A DNA stretch of 64,000 nt from DATLXU01 sp035575515 (GTDB lineage: Bacteria > Acidobacteriota > Blastocatellia > UBA7656). Position numbers and translations under genes: made by a program. The notes beneath the pieces are model-generated. The model was not told the origin of the DNA, made no database searches, and saw nothing but the letters and a program-made list of their open reading frames with translations. The stretch covers positions 3,723-67,722 of the forward strand of contig DATLXU010000068.1 in assembly GCA_035575515.1 (NCBI GenBank), read 5' to 3'. Shown one piece after another: positions 1 through 8,357 of this stretch. Position 1 is the first letter of the stretch. Each line of letters opens with the position of its first letter.

Positions 1-2
1 AA

Positions 3-2672
3 GATAAAAAGCTTGCCGGCTGGTCGCAGATAGTTGATTACTTCAAGCGATTGGACGCAGCATCTGCGCGCGTCTCAGTTCATCAGCCGGGACTTTCGAC
101 CGAGCGGCGGCCCTTCATCATCGCAATCATTTCGTCCGAAGAAAATATCGAAAACCTCTCGCGCATACGCGAAGCGCAGCGCAAGCTGGCCGACCCGCGA
201 TTGATAGCAAGCAGCCAAGAGCGCGAGCGATTGATTCGAGAAACACCCGCCGTAGTCGCAATCACCTGCTCGATTCATTCAACAGAGATAGTCGCGTCGC
301 AGATGTCAATGGAGCTTGCTTATCGTTTGGCGAGCGATAACTCAGACGCGACAAAGAATCTTTTGCGCAACGTTGTGCTTGTTCTTGTTCCATCGGTCAA
401 TCCGGACGGCATTGACATCGTAACGAACTGGTATCGCAAAACACTCGGCACGAAGTACGAAGGCACAAGCCCGCCTGAGCTTTATCATCACTACACGGGC
501 CACGACAACAACCGCGACTGGTTCATGCTCACGCAGGTCGAAACGCAGATAGTCTCTAATCTTTTCTGGCGCGAGTGGTTCCCCGAAATCGTTTACGACG
601 TGCACCAGCAAGGGCAGTTCGGCTCGCGCATGTGCACGCCGCCGTTTTTCGATCCGTCCAATCCAAACATTGATCCGGTCATCTTGCGCGAGGTCGGAAC
701 AATCGGAATGAAGATGGCCGAGAACCTGACGGCAGCGGGCTTCAAGGGGGTCGTAACGAATTCGACTTATGATACGTGGTGGCACGGCGGGCTTCGCACC
801 GCGCCTTATTATCACAATGCAGTCGGAATACTGACGGAAGCGGCGTCGGTTCGCATCGCAACGCCGATGGAGATAAAGCGCGAGCAGTTGCGCTCTCCCA
901 CGCGCGGGCTTGCGAACCCGTTAGTCGCCGCGACTAATTTTCCTGCCGTTTGGGAAGGCGGACAGTGGCGCATGCGCGACATAATGAACATGGAGTTGAT
1001 AACTACGCGCACAATGCTTGAAGAAGCGGCGCTGCACCGCGAAGACTACATCCGCAACTTCGTCGCTGCTGCGACGCGAGGGATAGAAGCGGGCAAAAAC
1101 GAAGCACCCTATGCTTACATCGTGCCCGCAGGCCAGCACGATCAACCGACTGCTGACAAGATGATAAACATCTTGATTCAGCAAGGCGTCGAGGTGAATC
1201 GCGCGAAGAGTGATTTCACAGTAGATGGAAAAAAATATGAGAAGGGGAGCTACGTCGTTCTTCTCGCGCAGCCGTATCGCGCTAACGTGAAGTGCCTGTT
1301 TGAAGCGCAGCATTATCCTGATCGTAGGATTTACCCCGGCGGCCCTGCCGAGCAGCCTTACGATGTTGCGGGCTGGACTCTGCCGATGACTATGGGGGTT
1401 GATTACGTCGAAGCGGGCAAGCGATTCGACGCGGAACTGGAGAAGATTAACCAGGACTTTTTTAATCTCAGGCTAATAGTTTCAGGGGTGGACAGAGCTA
1501 GAAGATTCTTTCTTCGATCAGAACAGAATGTGGCCTTCGATTTTATTAATCAGGTATCCAAGTCATTAAACGCGACCGCGATTTCGCGACTTAAGGAACC
1601 GGTCATTGTTAATTTGAAACAGTATCCGGCAGGAACGTTTTTGATTGAAGATAAATCGCCAGCCAATCCTGCCAGACCAACAAGGGCAACACACCACGAC
1701 TCTAAAGCTCCGGCCAGTTCAAACAGTATTTCATCGCTTGCGATAATGCAGGGCATCAGTCTTGAGCGAGTCCCAGACAAAGAACTCAAGACCAACCTGG
1801 AAGGCGCGGCCAACAAACTGATCCAACCGCGCGTCGCGCTCTATCGCAGTTGGTCGCCTTCGATGGATGAAGGATGGACGCGGTGGATACTTGAGCAGTT
1901 CAGCTTCGACTTCAAAAACATCTACGATGCAGACGTGCGCGCGGGCAATCTCAAGGACAAATTCGATGTCATCATCCTGCCCGACCAATCAATGCAGCAG
2001 ATCATAAACGGCAACCGCGCAGGCTCGTACCCCGAAGAATACACCGGAGGCATAACGGAAGTGGGCGTGGCTGCGCTCCGCAGTTTCGTTGAAGCGGGCG
2101 GCGTGCTCATATGCCTTGACTCGGCATCGGAGCTTGCCATCAAGCGGTTCGATCTGCCCGTTAAAAATGTCCTCGAAGGATTGCGCCGCGATCAGTTCTA
2201 CGCGCCCGGCTCGATCTTTCGCGCGACGGTTGACACTACGAACCCGATTGCCTACGGAATGCCTGAACAGGCCGACCTCTATTTCGTAAGCGGCTCGCGG
2301 CGCGGCGCAGAGCCTGATTCGGAACCAACGCCTGCCCCTCGCTCTCAATCCACGCAGCGCGCGGACGCGGCTCCGACAGATTCACAATCGGAGCGGCGCG
2401 AACAGGCTGCGCTCGTCAGCGCGTTCGCCTTCGAGATAACAGACCCGTCGCGCGCTCGCTCGGTCGCTCGTTACATAGAAGGCAATCCATTGCGTTCGGG
2501 CTGGCTGCTTGGGCCGCAGTACATCGCAGGCAAATCGGCGCTTGTTGATGTTCAGATGGGCAAAGGCCGCGTCGTGCTGATTGGCTTTCGCACTCAGCAT
2601 CGAGCGCAGACGTGGGGCACGTTCAAATTCCTGTTCAACTCGATACTGCTTGGCGGGATGAAGCGAGATTAA
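3..2672 (+). CDS. M14-family zinc carboxypeptidase, 5' end outside the window
   Basis: Secreted or periplasmic peptidase that removes C-terminal residues from peptides. The frame is open to the first base of the window (reading DKKLAGWSQIVDYF before the first possible start at 51), so the N-terminus and any signal peptide lie upstream. M14 signatures are visible: the zinc pair in CSIHSTEIVAS (HxxE), the NNRDW substrate-binding stretch, the third zinc ligand in DVHQQGQFGS, and a Glu in TEAASVR that fits the catalytic position. The long C-terminal part, with a Pro/Ser-rich segment around residues 765-790 of the visible protein, resembles large acidobacterial M14 proteins. Its TAA stop overlaps the stop of the convergent downstream gene (shared TTAA). 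The family call is secure; the substrate is unknown. Confidence 0.9.
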   Translation, partial: DKKLAGWSQIVDYFKRLDAASARVSVHQPGLSTERRPFIIAIISSEENIENLSRIREAQRKLADPRLIASSQERERLIRETPAVVAITCSIHSTEIVASQMSMELAYRLASDNSDATKNLLRNVVLVLVPSVNPDGIDIVTNWYRKTLGTKYEGTSPPELYHHYTGHDNNRDWFMLTQVETQIVSNLFWREWFPEIVYDVHQQGQFGSRMCTPPFFDPSNPNIDPVILREVGTIGMKMAENLTAAGFKGVVTNSTYDTWWHGGLRTAPYYHNAVGILTEAASVRIATPMEIKREQLRSPTRGLANPLVAATNFPAVWEGGQWRMRDIMNMELITTRTMLEEAALHREDYIRNFVAAATRGIEAGKNEAPYAYIVPAGQHDQPTADKMINILIQQGVEVNRAKSDFTVDGKKYEKGSYVVLLAQPYRANVKCLFEAQHYPDRRIYPGGPAEQPYDVAGWTLPMTMGVDYVEAGKRFDAELEKINQDFFNLRLIVSGVDRARRFFLRSEQNVAFDFINQVSKSLNATAISRLKEPVIVNLKQYPAGTFLIEDKSPANPARPTRATHHDSKAPASSNSISSLAIMQGISLERVPDKELKTNLEGAANKLIQPRVALYRSWSPSMDEGWTRWILEQFSFDFKNIYDADVRAGNLKDKFDVIILPDQSMQQIINGNRAGSYPEEYTGGITEVGVAALRSFVEAGGVLICLDSASELAIKRFDLPVKNVLEGLRRDQFYAPGSIFRATVDTTNPIAYGMPEQADLYFVSGSRRGAEPDSEPTPAPRSQSTQRADAAPTDSQSERREQAALVSAFAFEITDPSRARSVARYIEGNPLRSGWLLGPQYIAGKSALVDVQMGKGRVVLIGFRTQHRAQTWGTFKFLFNSILLGGMKRD

Positions 2673-3550
2673 CTCGCCAGCCGCGCGTGCTCTTTCATTC
2701 GCGTGATGCAAGCGAGCAACTGCCGCCGCATTTCATCCTTCGTGAATTGAGCGCGGCGGCCATGACCGGGCAGCACCCATTCAAACTCGTAATCTAGCAA
2801 TCGCTCCATCGAGCGCGTCTGCTCCGCCCACGAATACCAGCATACGTTCCACGACGCATGAAGCGAGTTGTAATTCGGCGACCACCACAAGTGATCGCCC
2901 GTGAAAAGGTAACGGTTGCGATAAAGCAAGACCTGATGGCCGCGCGTGTGGCCCGGCGTTGGAATTACAAGCAACTCGTCGTTAATCGCTACCGGCTCGC
3001 GCCCTTCGATCTTTCGTTCAACACGGACGAGTTGTCGGCCAATATCATCTTTGTGCATTATGCGCTCGGCTTTGAAATGCTCTACCCACCGTTCGTGATC
3101 GGCAACGTCGTCGCGGTGCGTGAGAAACATCAATCGCACGCCGCCCATCTCTTCGATGCGTCGAACTAACGGACGCGCGAATCGCGGCGAGTCAACAAGG
3201 ACATTTCCTTCCGGCCTTTGAATCAAATAACTCGATGCGCCGTAGCTCGATTCGGAAGCGAAGCCGCAGAAGAAAACGTTTTCATCAACTGCCTCAGGAT
3301 AGGCTCCCAGAGCCGGTTTCGCGCTGTGGCCCGTTACGCCGATTGAAGCAGTCGGACAGGTGACGAGCGCCTTGAGCGCGGCAAATTCCTGCTCAACAGT
3401 TTCTGGCTGATGATAGACGACGGATTGTTCGCCAACGTCGCTGAAAACATCAGGCGCGATCTGTCGGCACAGGTCGCAATCAATGCAGGTCGTGTCAACG
3501 AAGAAATCGCCAGAGACATTTTTCGCGTGTTTCAAATCAACTAGCGCCAT
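2669..3550 (-). CDS. ferredoxin-metallo-beta-lactamase fusion hydrolase
   Basis: Two-domain protein of 293 residues. Residues 1-75 are a small ferredoxin with C22, C25, C28 and C65 (CxxCxxC...CP), suited to one [4Fe-4S] cluster. Residues 95-285 are a metallo-beta-lactamase fold hydrolase with the metal motif THRDDVADH (145-152), PTPGHTRGH, FTGDH and PGHGRR. The second His of the usual HxHxDH motif is Asp. No signal peptide, so probably cytoplasmic. It lies 53 bp downstream of aroF on the same strand and could be the last gene of the pheA-aroF transcript. Related fusions are annotated only as MBL-fold hydrolases; substrate and role of the cluster are unknown. Confidence 0.85.
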   Translation of the reverse strand: MALVDLKHAKNVSGDFFVDTTCIDCDLCRQIAPDVFSDVGEQSVVYHQPETVEQEFAALKALVTCPTASIGVTGHSAKPALGAYPEAVDENVFFCGFASESSYGASSYLIQRPEGNVLVDSPRFARPLVRRIEEMGGVRLMFLTHRDDVADHERWVEHFKAERIMHKDDIGRQLVRVERKIEGREPVAINDELLVIPTPGHTRGHQVLLYRNRYLFTGDHLWWSPNYNSLHASWNVCWYSWAEQTRSMERLLDYEFEWVLPGHGRRAQFTKDEMRRQLLACITRMKEHARLAS

Positions 3551-3603
3551 ACTGATTTCAGTATAGCCGCGAGCCGGTCACATCGCCAACAGCGATGCCC
3601 GTC

Positions 3604-4623
3604 TCAGTTGATGTACCGCGATTCAACCTGCACGTAGCGGCGAAGCTCGTCCATCATCTCGGCGAACATCGGAATCGTCAATGACTGCGCGCCGTCAGAC
3701 CACGCTTCCTGCGGGCGCGGATGCACTTCGATGATCAATCCATCTGCGCCGATTGCGACGGCAGCTTTCGCGGCAGGACGGACGAGGCTGCGCTTGCCCG
3801 TAGCGTGCGACGGGTCGACTACCACAGGCAGATGGCTCAACTCGTTTAGCAGAGGCACCGCCGCGATGTCGAGCGTGTTGCGCGTGGCGGTCTCAAACGT
3901 GCGGATGCCGCGCTCGCACAAAATGACCTGATCGTTGCCGTGCGTTGCGATGTATTCAGCCGACAGCAGTAACTCTTTAATCGTCGAACTCATACCGCGC
4001 TTGAGTAACACCGGCCTTCGCACCTTGCCCAATCGTTTCAGCAATGCGAAGTTCTGCATGTTGCGAGCGCCGACCTGAAGAATATCGGCATATTCGGCAA
4101 CAAGCTCTGTGTCTTCTGTGGTCACAACTTCGGTGACGATCTTCAATCCTGTTCGCTCGCGCGCTTCCGCCAGCAGCTTCAAGCCTTCGATCTCCAGCCC
4201 TTGAAAATCGTAAGGCGAAGTGCGCGGCTTGTACGCCCCGCCGCGAAGAATCTGCGCGCCAGCTTTCTTCACAGCTTCGGCGGTTTCCATCAACTGCTCG
4301 CGCGTCTCAACAGAGCACGGCCCGGCCATCACGATAAACTGCATGCCGCCAATTTCAAGATTGCCCACGCGCACTACAGTCTTATCCGGTTTCAATTCGC
4401 GGCTGACGATTTTATAAGGTTGAAGTATCGGGACCACGTCGGCCACGCCCGGCCACGAGCGCAGATTTTGCAGGTGGTCCTTGTTGTCGCCGTGACCGAC
4501 GGCCCCGATGACAACGCGCTCCTCGCCCCGGATCAGGTGCGGCTTGTATCCATATCGTCTAATGCTTTCGCATATGTCTTCGATCTGCTCTTCGGTTGCA
4601 TCTGATTTCATTGCGATAATCAT
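3604..4623 (-). CDS. aroF: 3-deoxy-7-phosphoheptulonate (DAHP) synthase, type I-beta
   Basis: Condenses phosphoenolpyruvate and erythrose-4-phosphate to DAHP, the entry step of aromatic amino acid synthesis in the cytoplasm. At 339 residues it has the form of the Thermotoga/Bacillus-type enzymes: an N-terminal ferredoxin-like regulatory domain (about 1-70) followed by the TIM barrel (about 85-330). Barrel motifs include GPCSVE with the metal-ligand Cys at 103, GARNMQNF, KRGMSSTIKE, CERGIRTFE, DPSHATGKR and EVHPRPQEAWSDG. The ATG overlaps the pheA stop as ATGA, so the two genes are translationally coupled and share the attenuator upstream of pheA. The N-terminal domain suggests allosteric feedback as a second level of control. 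Confidence 0.95.
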   Translation of the reverse strand: MIIAMKSDATEEQIEDICESIRRYGYKPHLIRGEERVVIGAVGHGDNKDHLQNLRSWPGVADVVPILQPYKIVSRELKPDKTVVRVGNLEIGGMQFIVMAGPCSVETREQLMETAEAVKKAGAQILRGGAYKPRTSPYDFQGLEIEGLKLLAEARERTGLKIVTEVVTTEDTELVAEYADILQVGARNMQNFALLKRLGKVRRPVLLKRGMSSTIKELLLSAEYIATHGNDQVILCERGIRTFETATRNTLDIAAVPLLNELSHLPVVVDPSHATGKRSLVRPAAKAAVAIGADGLIIEVHPRPQEAWSDGAQSLTIPMFAEMMDELRRYVQVESRYIN

Positions 4624-5492
4624 TGTTCATTCTCCTTCACTGCTTTTGTATAGCTTCCTAACACGCGCACGCTTTCGGCCATCTCTTCGAGATGAGCGAG
4701 CGAGCGCTCTACGCGTGGATCGTCGCGGTCGCCCGCGATGTCCAGATAAAATGAATACTCCCACGGACGGCCTTCAATCGGGCGCGATTCGATCTTCGCC
4801 AGATCAATGTCGCGCAGCGCAAAGACCGCAAGCGCGCGAAAGAGCGCGCCCGGATGATTCGCTACGCGAAAGACGATTGAAGTCTTCCGCTCGCCTGAAT
4901 GAGTTTTGATTTGAATCGAATCGTTTGGTTTTGCGAGAAGTAAAAACCGGGTGAAGTTCTTGGCGTTGTCTTCAATGCCTTCAGCGATAATCTCAGCGCC
5001 GTAGCGCGCGGCAGCCGAGCGGCCCGCAATCGCCGCTTCATCACGGCGGCTGTTTTCAACGACCATCTTTACGCTTCCGGCTGTATCGTAAGCTGCTTCA
5101 GCTTCGAGGTGAGGATTAGCGCGCAGAAATTTTTCGCATTGAGCGAGCGCGACCGGATGCGAATAGACGCGCCGCACCTGATCAAGCGCAACGCCTGCGG
5201 GCGCAATCAGGTTGTGAACTATCCGCAGGTTCGTTTCGCCGATGATCGTCAGATCGTGCTCCATCATCAGGTCGTAGTTTTTATGAACCGAGCCAGCGAG
5301 GCTGTTTTCAATCGGCACGACAGCGCAATCGGCAATGCCGAGCGTGACTGCATCGAACATTTCATCGAACGTGCGGCAGGGAATCGTTTCAATATCAGAG
5401 CCGAGCAGTTGTCGCGCGGCATCTTCGCTGAAAGCCCCCGGCTCGCCCTGATATGCTGCCGTGATTTGACTTGCGTGATTCGTTTTCGTCAT
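4620..5492 (-). CDS. pheA: prephenate dehydratase
   Basis: Converts prephenate to phenylpyruvate, the committed step toward phenylalanine. It is a monofunctional enzyme of 290 residues: PDT catalytic domain about 10-190 with NFTRF (TRF, 181-183), and a C-terminal ACT domain carrying GALF (215-218) and ESRP (235-238), the Phe-binding motifs, so feedback inhibition by Phe is expected. The open frame extends 13 codons upstream, but those codons run through the terminator hairpin. The ATG at 5492 has GGAG eight bases upstream and is taken as the start. It is first in the operon with aroF, under attenuation by the leader at 5575-5715. Confidence 0.95.
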   Translation of the reverse strand: MTKTNHASQITAAYQGEPGAFSEDAARQLLGSDIETIPCRTFDEMFDAVTLGIADCAVVPIENSLAGSVHKNYDLMMEHDLTIIGETNLRIVHNLIAPAGVALDQVRRVYSHPVALAQCEKFLRANPHLEAEAAYDTAGSVKMVVENSRRDEAAIAGRSAAARYGAEIIAEGIEDNAKNFTRFLLLAKPNDSIQIKTHSGERKTSIVFRVANHPGALFRALAVFALRDIDLAKIESRPIEGRPWEYSFYLDIAGDRDDPRVERSLAHLEEMAESVRVLGSYTKAVKENEQ

Positions 5493-5512
5493 CAATTTTG
5501 CTCCAAAAACTT

Positions 5513-5549
5513 TGAGGCCCGCTGCCTTCATCGGAAGGAGCGGGCCTCA
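5513..5549 (-). terminator. pheA attenuator: intrinsic terminator with competing antiterminator
   Basis: On the minus strand an 11-bp perfect stem (TGAGGCCCGCT with AGCGGGCCTCA) is extended by a CCTTC/GAAGG inner stem with loop CGAT and one bulged C, then a GTTTTTGG T-tract at 5505-5510. It lies between the leader peptide and the pheA start. The descending arm segment CGATGAAGGC (5524-5533) can instead pair with GCCTT-AAG-CATCG (5561-5573), directly after the leader stop, leaving a 3-nt bulge: a classical antiterminator. CATCGC (5560-5565) can pair with GCGATG (5581-5586), and GAAGC (5572-5576) with GCTTC (5620-5624) inside the Phe codons, giving candidate 1:2 structures. Confidence 0.88.
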
Positions 5550-5574
5550 GTAAACTCTTGCGATGCTTAAGGCT

Positions 5575-5715
5575 TCAGACCATCGCGCCCCCCGCTCCGT
5601 TTGCGGCGCTAAAGCTAAAGAAGCTAAACACGAAGCGGAACTGGGCGCAGACAGGCGCAACCGTCGCGCGATGCGCGGCTGAATTAATCGTTGATTGCGC
5701 TCTGTGATTGGTCAT
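5575..5715 (-). CDS. pheL: phenylalanine-rich leader peptide of the pheA-aroF operon
   Basis: A 46-codon frame that starts ATG at 5715 and stops TGA at 5575, with CGAGG about seven bases upstream as ribosome-binding site. Codons 26-35 read FRFVFSFFSF, six Phe in ten residues, using both TTC and TTT. The product itself is probably inert; the ribosome on these codons senses charged tRNA-Phe. With Phe scarce it stalls at 5640-5611 and the antiterminator can form; with Phe plentiful it reaches the stop and the terminator at 5513-5549 folds. Position, Phe run, promoter and hairpins agree with the enterobacterial pheL arrangement, though the sequence is unrelated as far as I can see. Confidence 0.88.
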   Translation of the reverse strand: MTNHRAQSTINSAAHRATVAPVCAQFRFVFSFFSFSAANGAGGAMV

Positions 5716-5750
5716 TTTGAGCCTCGAACTTTTATCAAAGCTTGGCGGGG

Positions 5751-5779
5751 ATTATCCTCGAATCCCTAAAAGCTGTCAA
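5751..5779 (-). promoter_or_regulatory. sigma-70-type promoter of the pheL-pheA-aroF operon
   Basis: On the minus strand TTGACA (5774-5779) and GATAAT (5751-5756) are separated by exactly 17 bp: a perfect -35 and a 5/6 -10. The predicted start near 5744 leaves about 29 nt before the leader peptide ATG. Confidence 0.85.
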
Positions 5780-5903
5780 GTGCGCATTTTTTGGCGCAAC
5801 AATTTCGCATTCTTATCGCAAGAAAATCACAAGCACGCGCGAGCCTGCAATCGCTGACCATTGCAACATCAAACCTGTAGAATAATAACAGGGGAGGTTA
5901 GCC

Positions 5904-6629
5904 TTGAAATACCTGAGCGAAGAAGCAAGAAGGCAATTCATCAAGCGCGCCGCGACGCTCTCGCTTGCGTGCCTGCTTGTGATTATAGGCTTTGTGTTTT
6001 TAATGAACCTCGAATCGCCGCGCGGCGCGGCTCAGGCACAAACCATCGAGCCTGCGCGTGAATCGCTTGCTGTAAGTGTAAGCCTCGCGCAGGCGAGCTT
6101 GTCCAATTCCGCAGCGCCAGAAGTGCGGCCTCTCGACATGAAGCTATACGATGAATCGAGCATGAGCTACAGTTCAGACTTTGCGGCATTGAGCGCAGAG
6201 AAGCTGCTGATACCGGTTTCAGGCGTGAGCGCGAATCAGTTGCGCGACAGCTTCAACGACGCGCGCTCCGAAGGGCGAGTACATCAGGCGATTGACATAA
6301 TGGCTCCGGGCGGCACACCCGTTATGGCTGTCACCGACGGCACAGTGATGAAGCTGCATCGAAGCGCCAAAGGCGGAATCACTCTTTATCAATCAGACCC
6401 GTCGGGCCGATACGTTTATTACTACGCTCACCTGATGCGTTACGCCGACGGCATGGCGGAAGGAAAATCGGTGAAGCGCGGCGACGTGATTGGATACGTC
6501 GGCGACACGGGCAATCCCGGTCCCGGAAATTATCACCTGCACTTTGCTATTTCAAAGCCTGATGCGCCGGGCAAATGGAGCGGCGGCACTCCGATTAATC
6601 CTTACCCTATCCTCGCGAGCGGAAGGTGA
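5904..6629 (+). CDS. M23-family (LytM-type) peptidase, membrane-anchored
   Basis: Murein endopeptidase-like protein of 241 residues. One N-terminal membrane segment (about 17-34) is followed by a linker and an M23 domain (about 100-235). Zinc and catalytic residues are visible: H127 and D131 in HQAIDIM, H176 in YAHL, and H211/H213 in YHLHF. All are present, so it should be an active peptidase and not a degenerate scaffold. The start is TTG at 5904, supported by GGGGAGG at 5891-5897. It is divergent from the pheA operon; a candidate promoter is CTGACC (5854-5859) with TAGAAT (5878-5883), 18 bp apart. The substrate is presumably peptidoglycan cross-links. Confidence 0.88.
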   Translation: MKYLSEEARRQFIKRAATLSLACLLVIIGFVFLMNLESPRGAAQAQTIEPARESLAVSVSLAQASLSNSAAPEVRPLDMKLYDESSMSYSSDFAALSAEKLLIPVSGVSANQLRDSFNDARSEGRVHQAIDIMAPGGTPVMAVTDGTVMKLHRSAKGGITLYQSDPSGRYVYYYAHLMRYADGMAEGKSVKRGDVIGYVGDTGNPGPGNYHLHFAISKPDAPGKWSGGTPINPYPILASGR

Positions 6630-6712
6630 AGGATGAAAGGATTTGAAATTTGAGATTTGAAATTTCAAGCCCTTTTCATCCTCCATCCTTCATCCCTCAT
6701 TCTTTCATCGTC
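6628..6712 (+). repeat. imperfect inverted repeat at a convergent gene junction
   Basis: Starts at the stop of the M23 gene and runs to the stop of the L,D-transpeptidase gene. Arms of the GAAGGATGAAAGG type face CCTTTTCATCC and CCTTCATCC copies, around a direct repeat of GATTTGAAATTT. Probably acts as a bidirectional terminator; one of seven such junction repeats in the window. Confidence 0.6.
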
Positions 6713-8054
6713 CTCGCGTGCCGCGTCGAGACTTGCCTTTAGCTGGCGGCGACTTTGCGACCGATTGAGTCGTAAGCGGCTCGCTGCGTCCAGCAGCAAG
6801 CGCGTTGCCTGATTTTATGTCAGCAACATTTGCAACAAATTGCTCGTTCGCGCTCGCGCGATCAAGCATCTGCTTCAGAGTGTTATCATCAATCGCCGAC
6901 ACATTGACTCCTACGGCTTGAAGCTCGGACCGCAGGTTTTCAACCGTGTTCGTGTTGCGGCCATAAACATCAGGGTAGATGTGCAGCACTCCGGCTTCAA
7001 CCACCTGCGTGTCGTAGTTCACGTCAACAAGAAGCGGCGGATTTAACTTGACTGCCAGCCGGTCAGTGCTTGCTTTGGCTTTTTCAATCTGCTCCTTCGG
7101 CACGGGCCAGCCGCGCGCCGCCATGATTTTTTCGGCAAGGTCATAGAGGTCGTCTTTGAGCATGCGAATGCAGCCGTGCGAAACCAGATGGCCGATGTCC
7201 GTCGGCTTCGCCGCCTGATGAATCAAGTAGCCTTCGCCGAGCGGTATCTTCAACTTGCCGAGCGGGTTTCGCGGGTCATCCGCTTCGATCCGCTCGCCCG
7301 GTTCCACATCCTCGTGAGACTCAAGCACCCACTCGCTGTCGGGCGGGACCCATTCTGGATTCCATATCACCTGTGTCGCTTTTCTCATGCCGATTGCTAT
7401 CGGATATTCTTTTCGCCCGACGCCAATCTCGTATGTCTTCACTTCCTTGCCGTTCTGCCATAGCGTCAAACGAAACGCCGGAACGTTGACTGTGATTTTG
7501 ATGTCGGGTTGATTCTCTTCAAGTATGGTTGTCTCGATCTTTCCGCCTGTGAATTTATCCGAGCGTTCCGACTCGTTGCCGTGAGCGGCATCAGCCGCGA
7601 TGTCTGATGCGGTTGCGGCTGCGTCTTCGGTCGCCAGCTTTATCGGTTGAGATTGTTTCTTGCTGCCATCAGGATAAACCGCTTCGGCCCACACATCGCC
7701 CGCGAAGTCCGCGACCATCTTCAACTGAGCGGAGAACGTTCCATTCGCGCCTTTGTCTGGCGCGTTCACCTTCTTCAACACGGCCACGCGGTCTGATGCA
7801 ACGACAGGGCGATAGAGAATCCTCGCAGACTGCGCGCCCGGTGCGTTGATCGTAAGCGTCACGGTGTCGGCCTTTGCCACCTGCCATTGGTCTTCACTTT
7901 GCTCGACAGGCGAGGCTTGAATAGTCGGCTCATTTGATGTCTGCTGCGGCTGTTGGCTCGTGCTTGTGATATTCGATTCGCACGCCGCGAGAAAGATCGC
8001 CGCCAACATCGCGGCAGCTATCGCCAGGATTCGCTTGCTCGACAAGATTGCCAT
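6705..8054 (-). CDS. L,D-transpeptidase (YkuD) lipoprotein
   Basis: Cross-links peptidoglycan or attaches proteins to it through a Cys active site. The start is ATG at 8054, with GGAGG eight bases upstream; the longer frame from 8093 would bury the lipobox. From that start the N-terminus is a lipoprotein signal with LAAC. The YkuD domain spans about 170-330, with GHLVSHGCIRM holding the catalytic H and C295. An N-terminal region (about 50-150) and a C-terminal tail of about 120 residues, ending in a basic stretch, flank it. It is convergent with the M23 peptidase, so two murein-acting enzymes lie side by side on opposite strands. The family is certain; the exact transpeptidation product is not. 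Confidence 0.9.
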   Translation of the reverse strand: MAILSSKRILAIAAAMLAAIFLAACESNITSTSQQPQQTSNEPTIQASPVEQSEDQWQVAKADTVTLTINAPGAQSARILYRPVVASDRVAVLKKVNAPDKGANGTFSAQLKMVADFAGDVWAEAVYPDGSKKQSQPIKLATEDAAATASDIAADAAHGNESERSDKFTGGKIETTILEENQPDIKITVNVPAFRLTLWQNGKEVKTYEIGVGRKEYPIAIGMRKATQVIWNPEWVPPDSEWVLESHEDVEPGERIEADDPRNPLGKLKIPLGEGYLIHQAAKPTDIGHLVSHGCIRMLKDDLYDLAEKIMAARGWPVPKEQIEKAKASTDRLAVKLNPPLLVDVNYDTQVVEAGVLHIYPDVYGRNTNTVENLRSELQAVGVNVSAIDDNTLKQMLDRASANEQFVANVADIKSGNALAAGRSEPLTTQSVAKSPPAKGKSRRGTRGR

Positions 8055-8357
8055 TTGTATAACCTCCGGGTTTCGTCCAATTCGTCCGCACACCGATTCG
8101 CACTTGGAAAGTACAATTTCGATACCACATTGAGCGCGCCCGTCTTTGCGCGACTTAGCTTAAACTTTCTGCCTTCGCAGATGACTCGCATCGGTACGCG
8201 CGCGTACAGCAAAAAGACAGTGGCCGGCGGTCAGGGGTCAGTGCAGGAGAGAAGAGACTCTGTTGAAATGGAAATCTCCTCTACTATCACTGACCACTGA
8301 CCACTGTTTCTGCTACAATCGCTGCCGCATAGCGAATCAAAAACGGGAGACGCGGCA
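8055..8357. other. 303-bp divergent intergenic region
   Basis: Separates the divergent L,D-transpeptidase and CoA-lyase genes, so promoters for both must lie here. The 3' third is taken up by the inverted repeat at 8218-8306. A weak plus-strand promoter candidate is CTGACC (8290-8295), 18 bp, TACAAT (8314-8319). I see no small gene or convincing minus-strand promoter. Confidence 0.4.
8218..8306. repeat. imperfect inverted repeat, GGTCAGTGGTCAGTG type
   Basis: The left arm from 8218 (CAGTGG, GGTCAGGGGTCAGTG, GGAGAG) is answered on the right by CTCCTCTACTATCACTGAC and a tandem CCACTGA ending at 8306. The element sits between divergent promoters, so it is unlikely to be only a terminator. Confidence 0.6.

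Noticed and set aside
3550..3563. TACTGATTTCAGTA palindrome as a terminator after aroF
   Set aside because: Only six base pairs, two-base loop and no T-tract; too weak.
5493..5531. 13-codon N-terminal extension of pheA
   Set aside because: These codons run through the terminator hairpin and its T-tract; the ATG at 5492 has a good ribosome-binding site.
8055..8093. GTG start giving a 13-residue extension of the L,D-transpeptidase
   Set aside because: The extension translates the ribosome-binding site of the ATG at 8054 and would spoil the lipoprotein signal.
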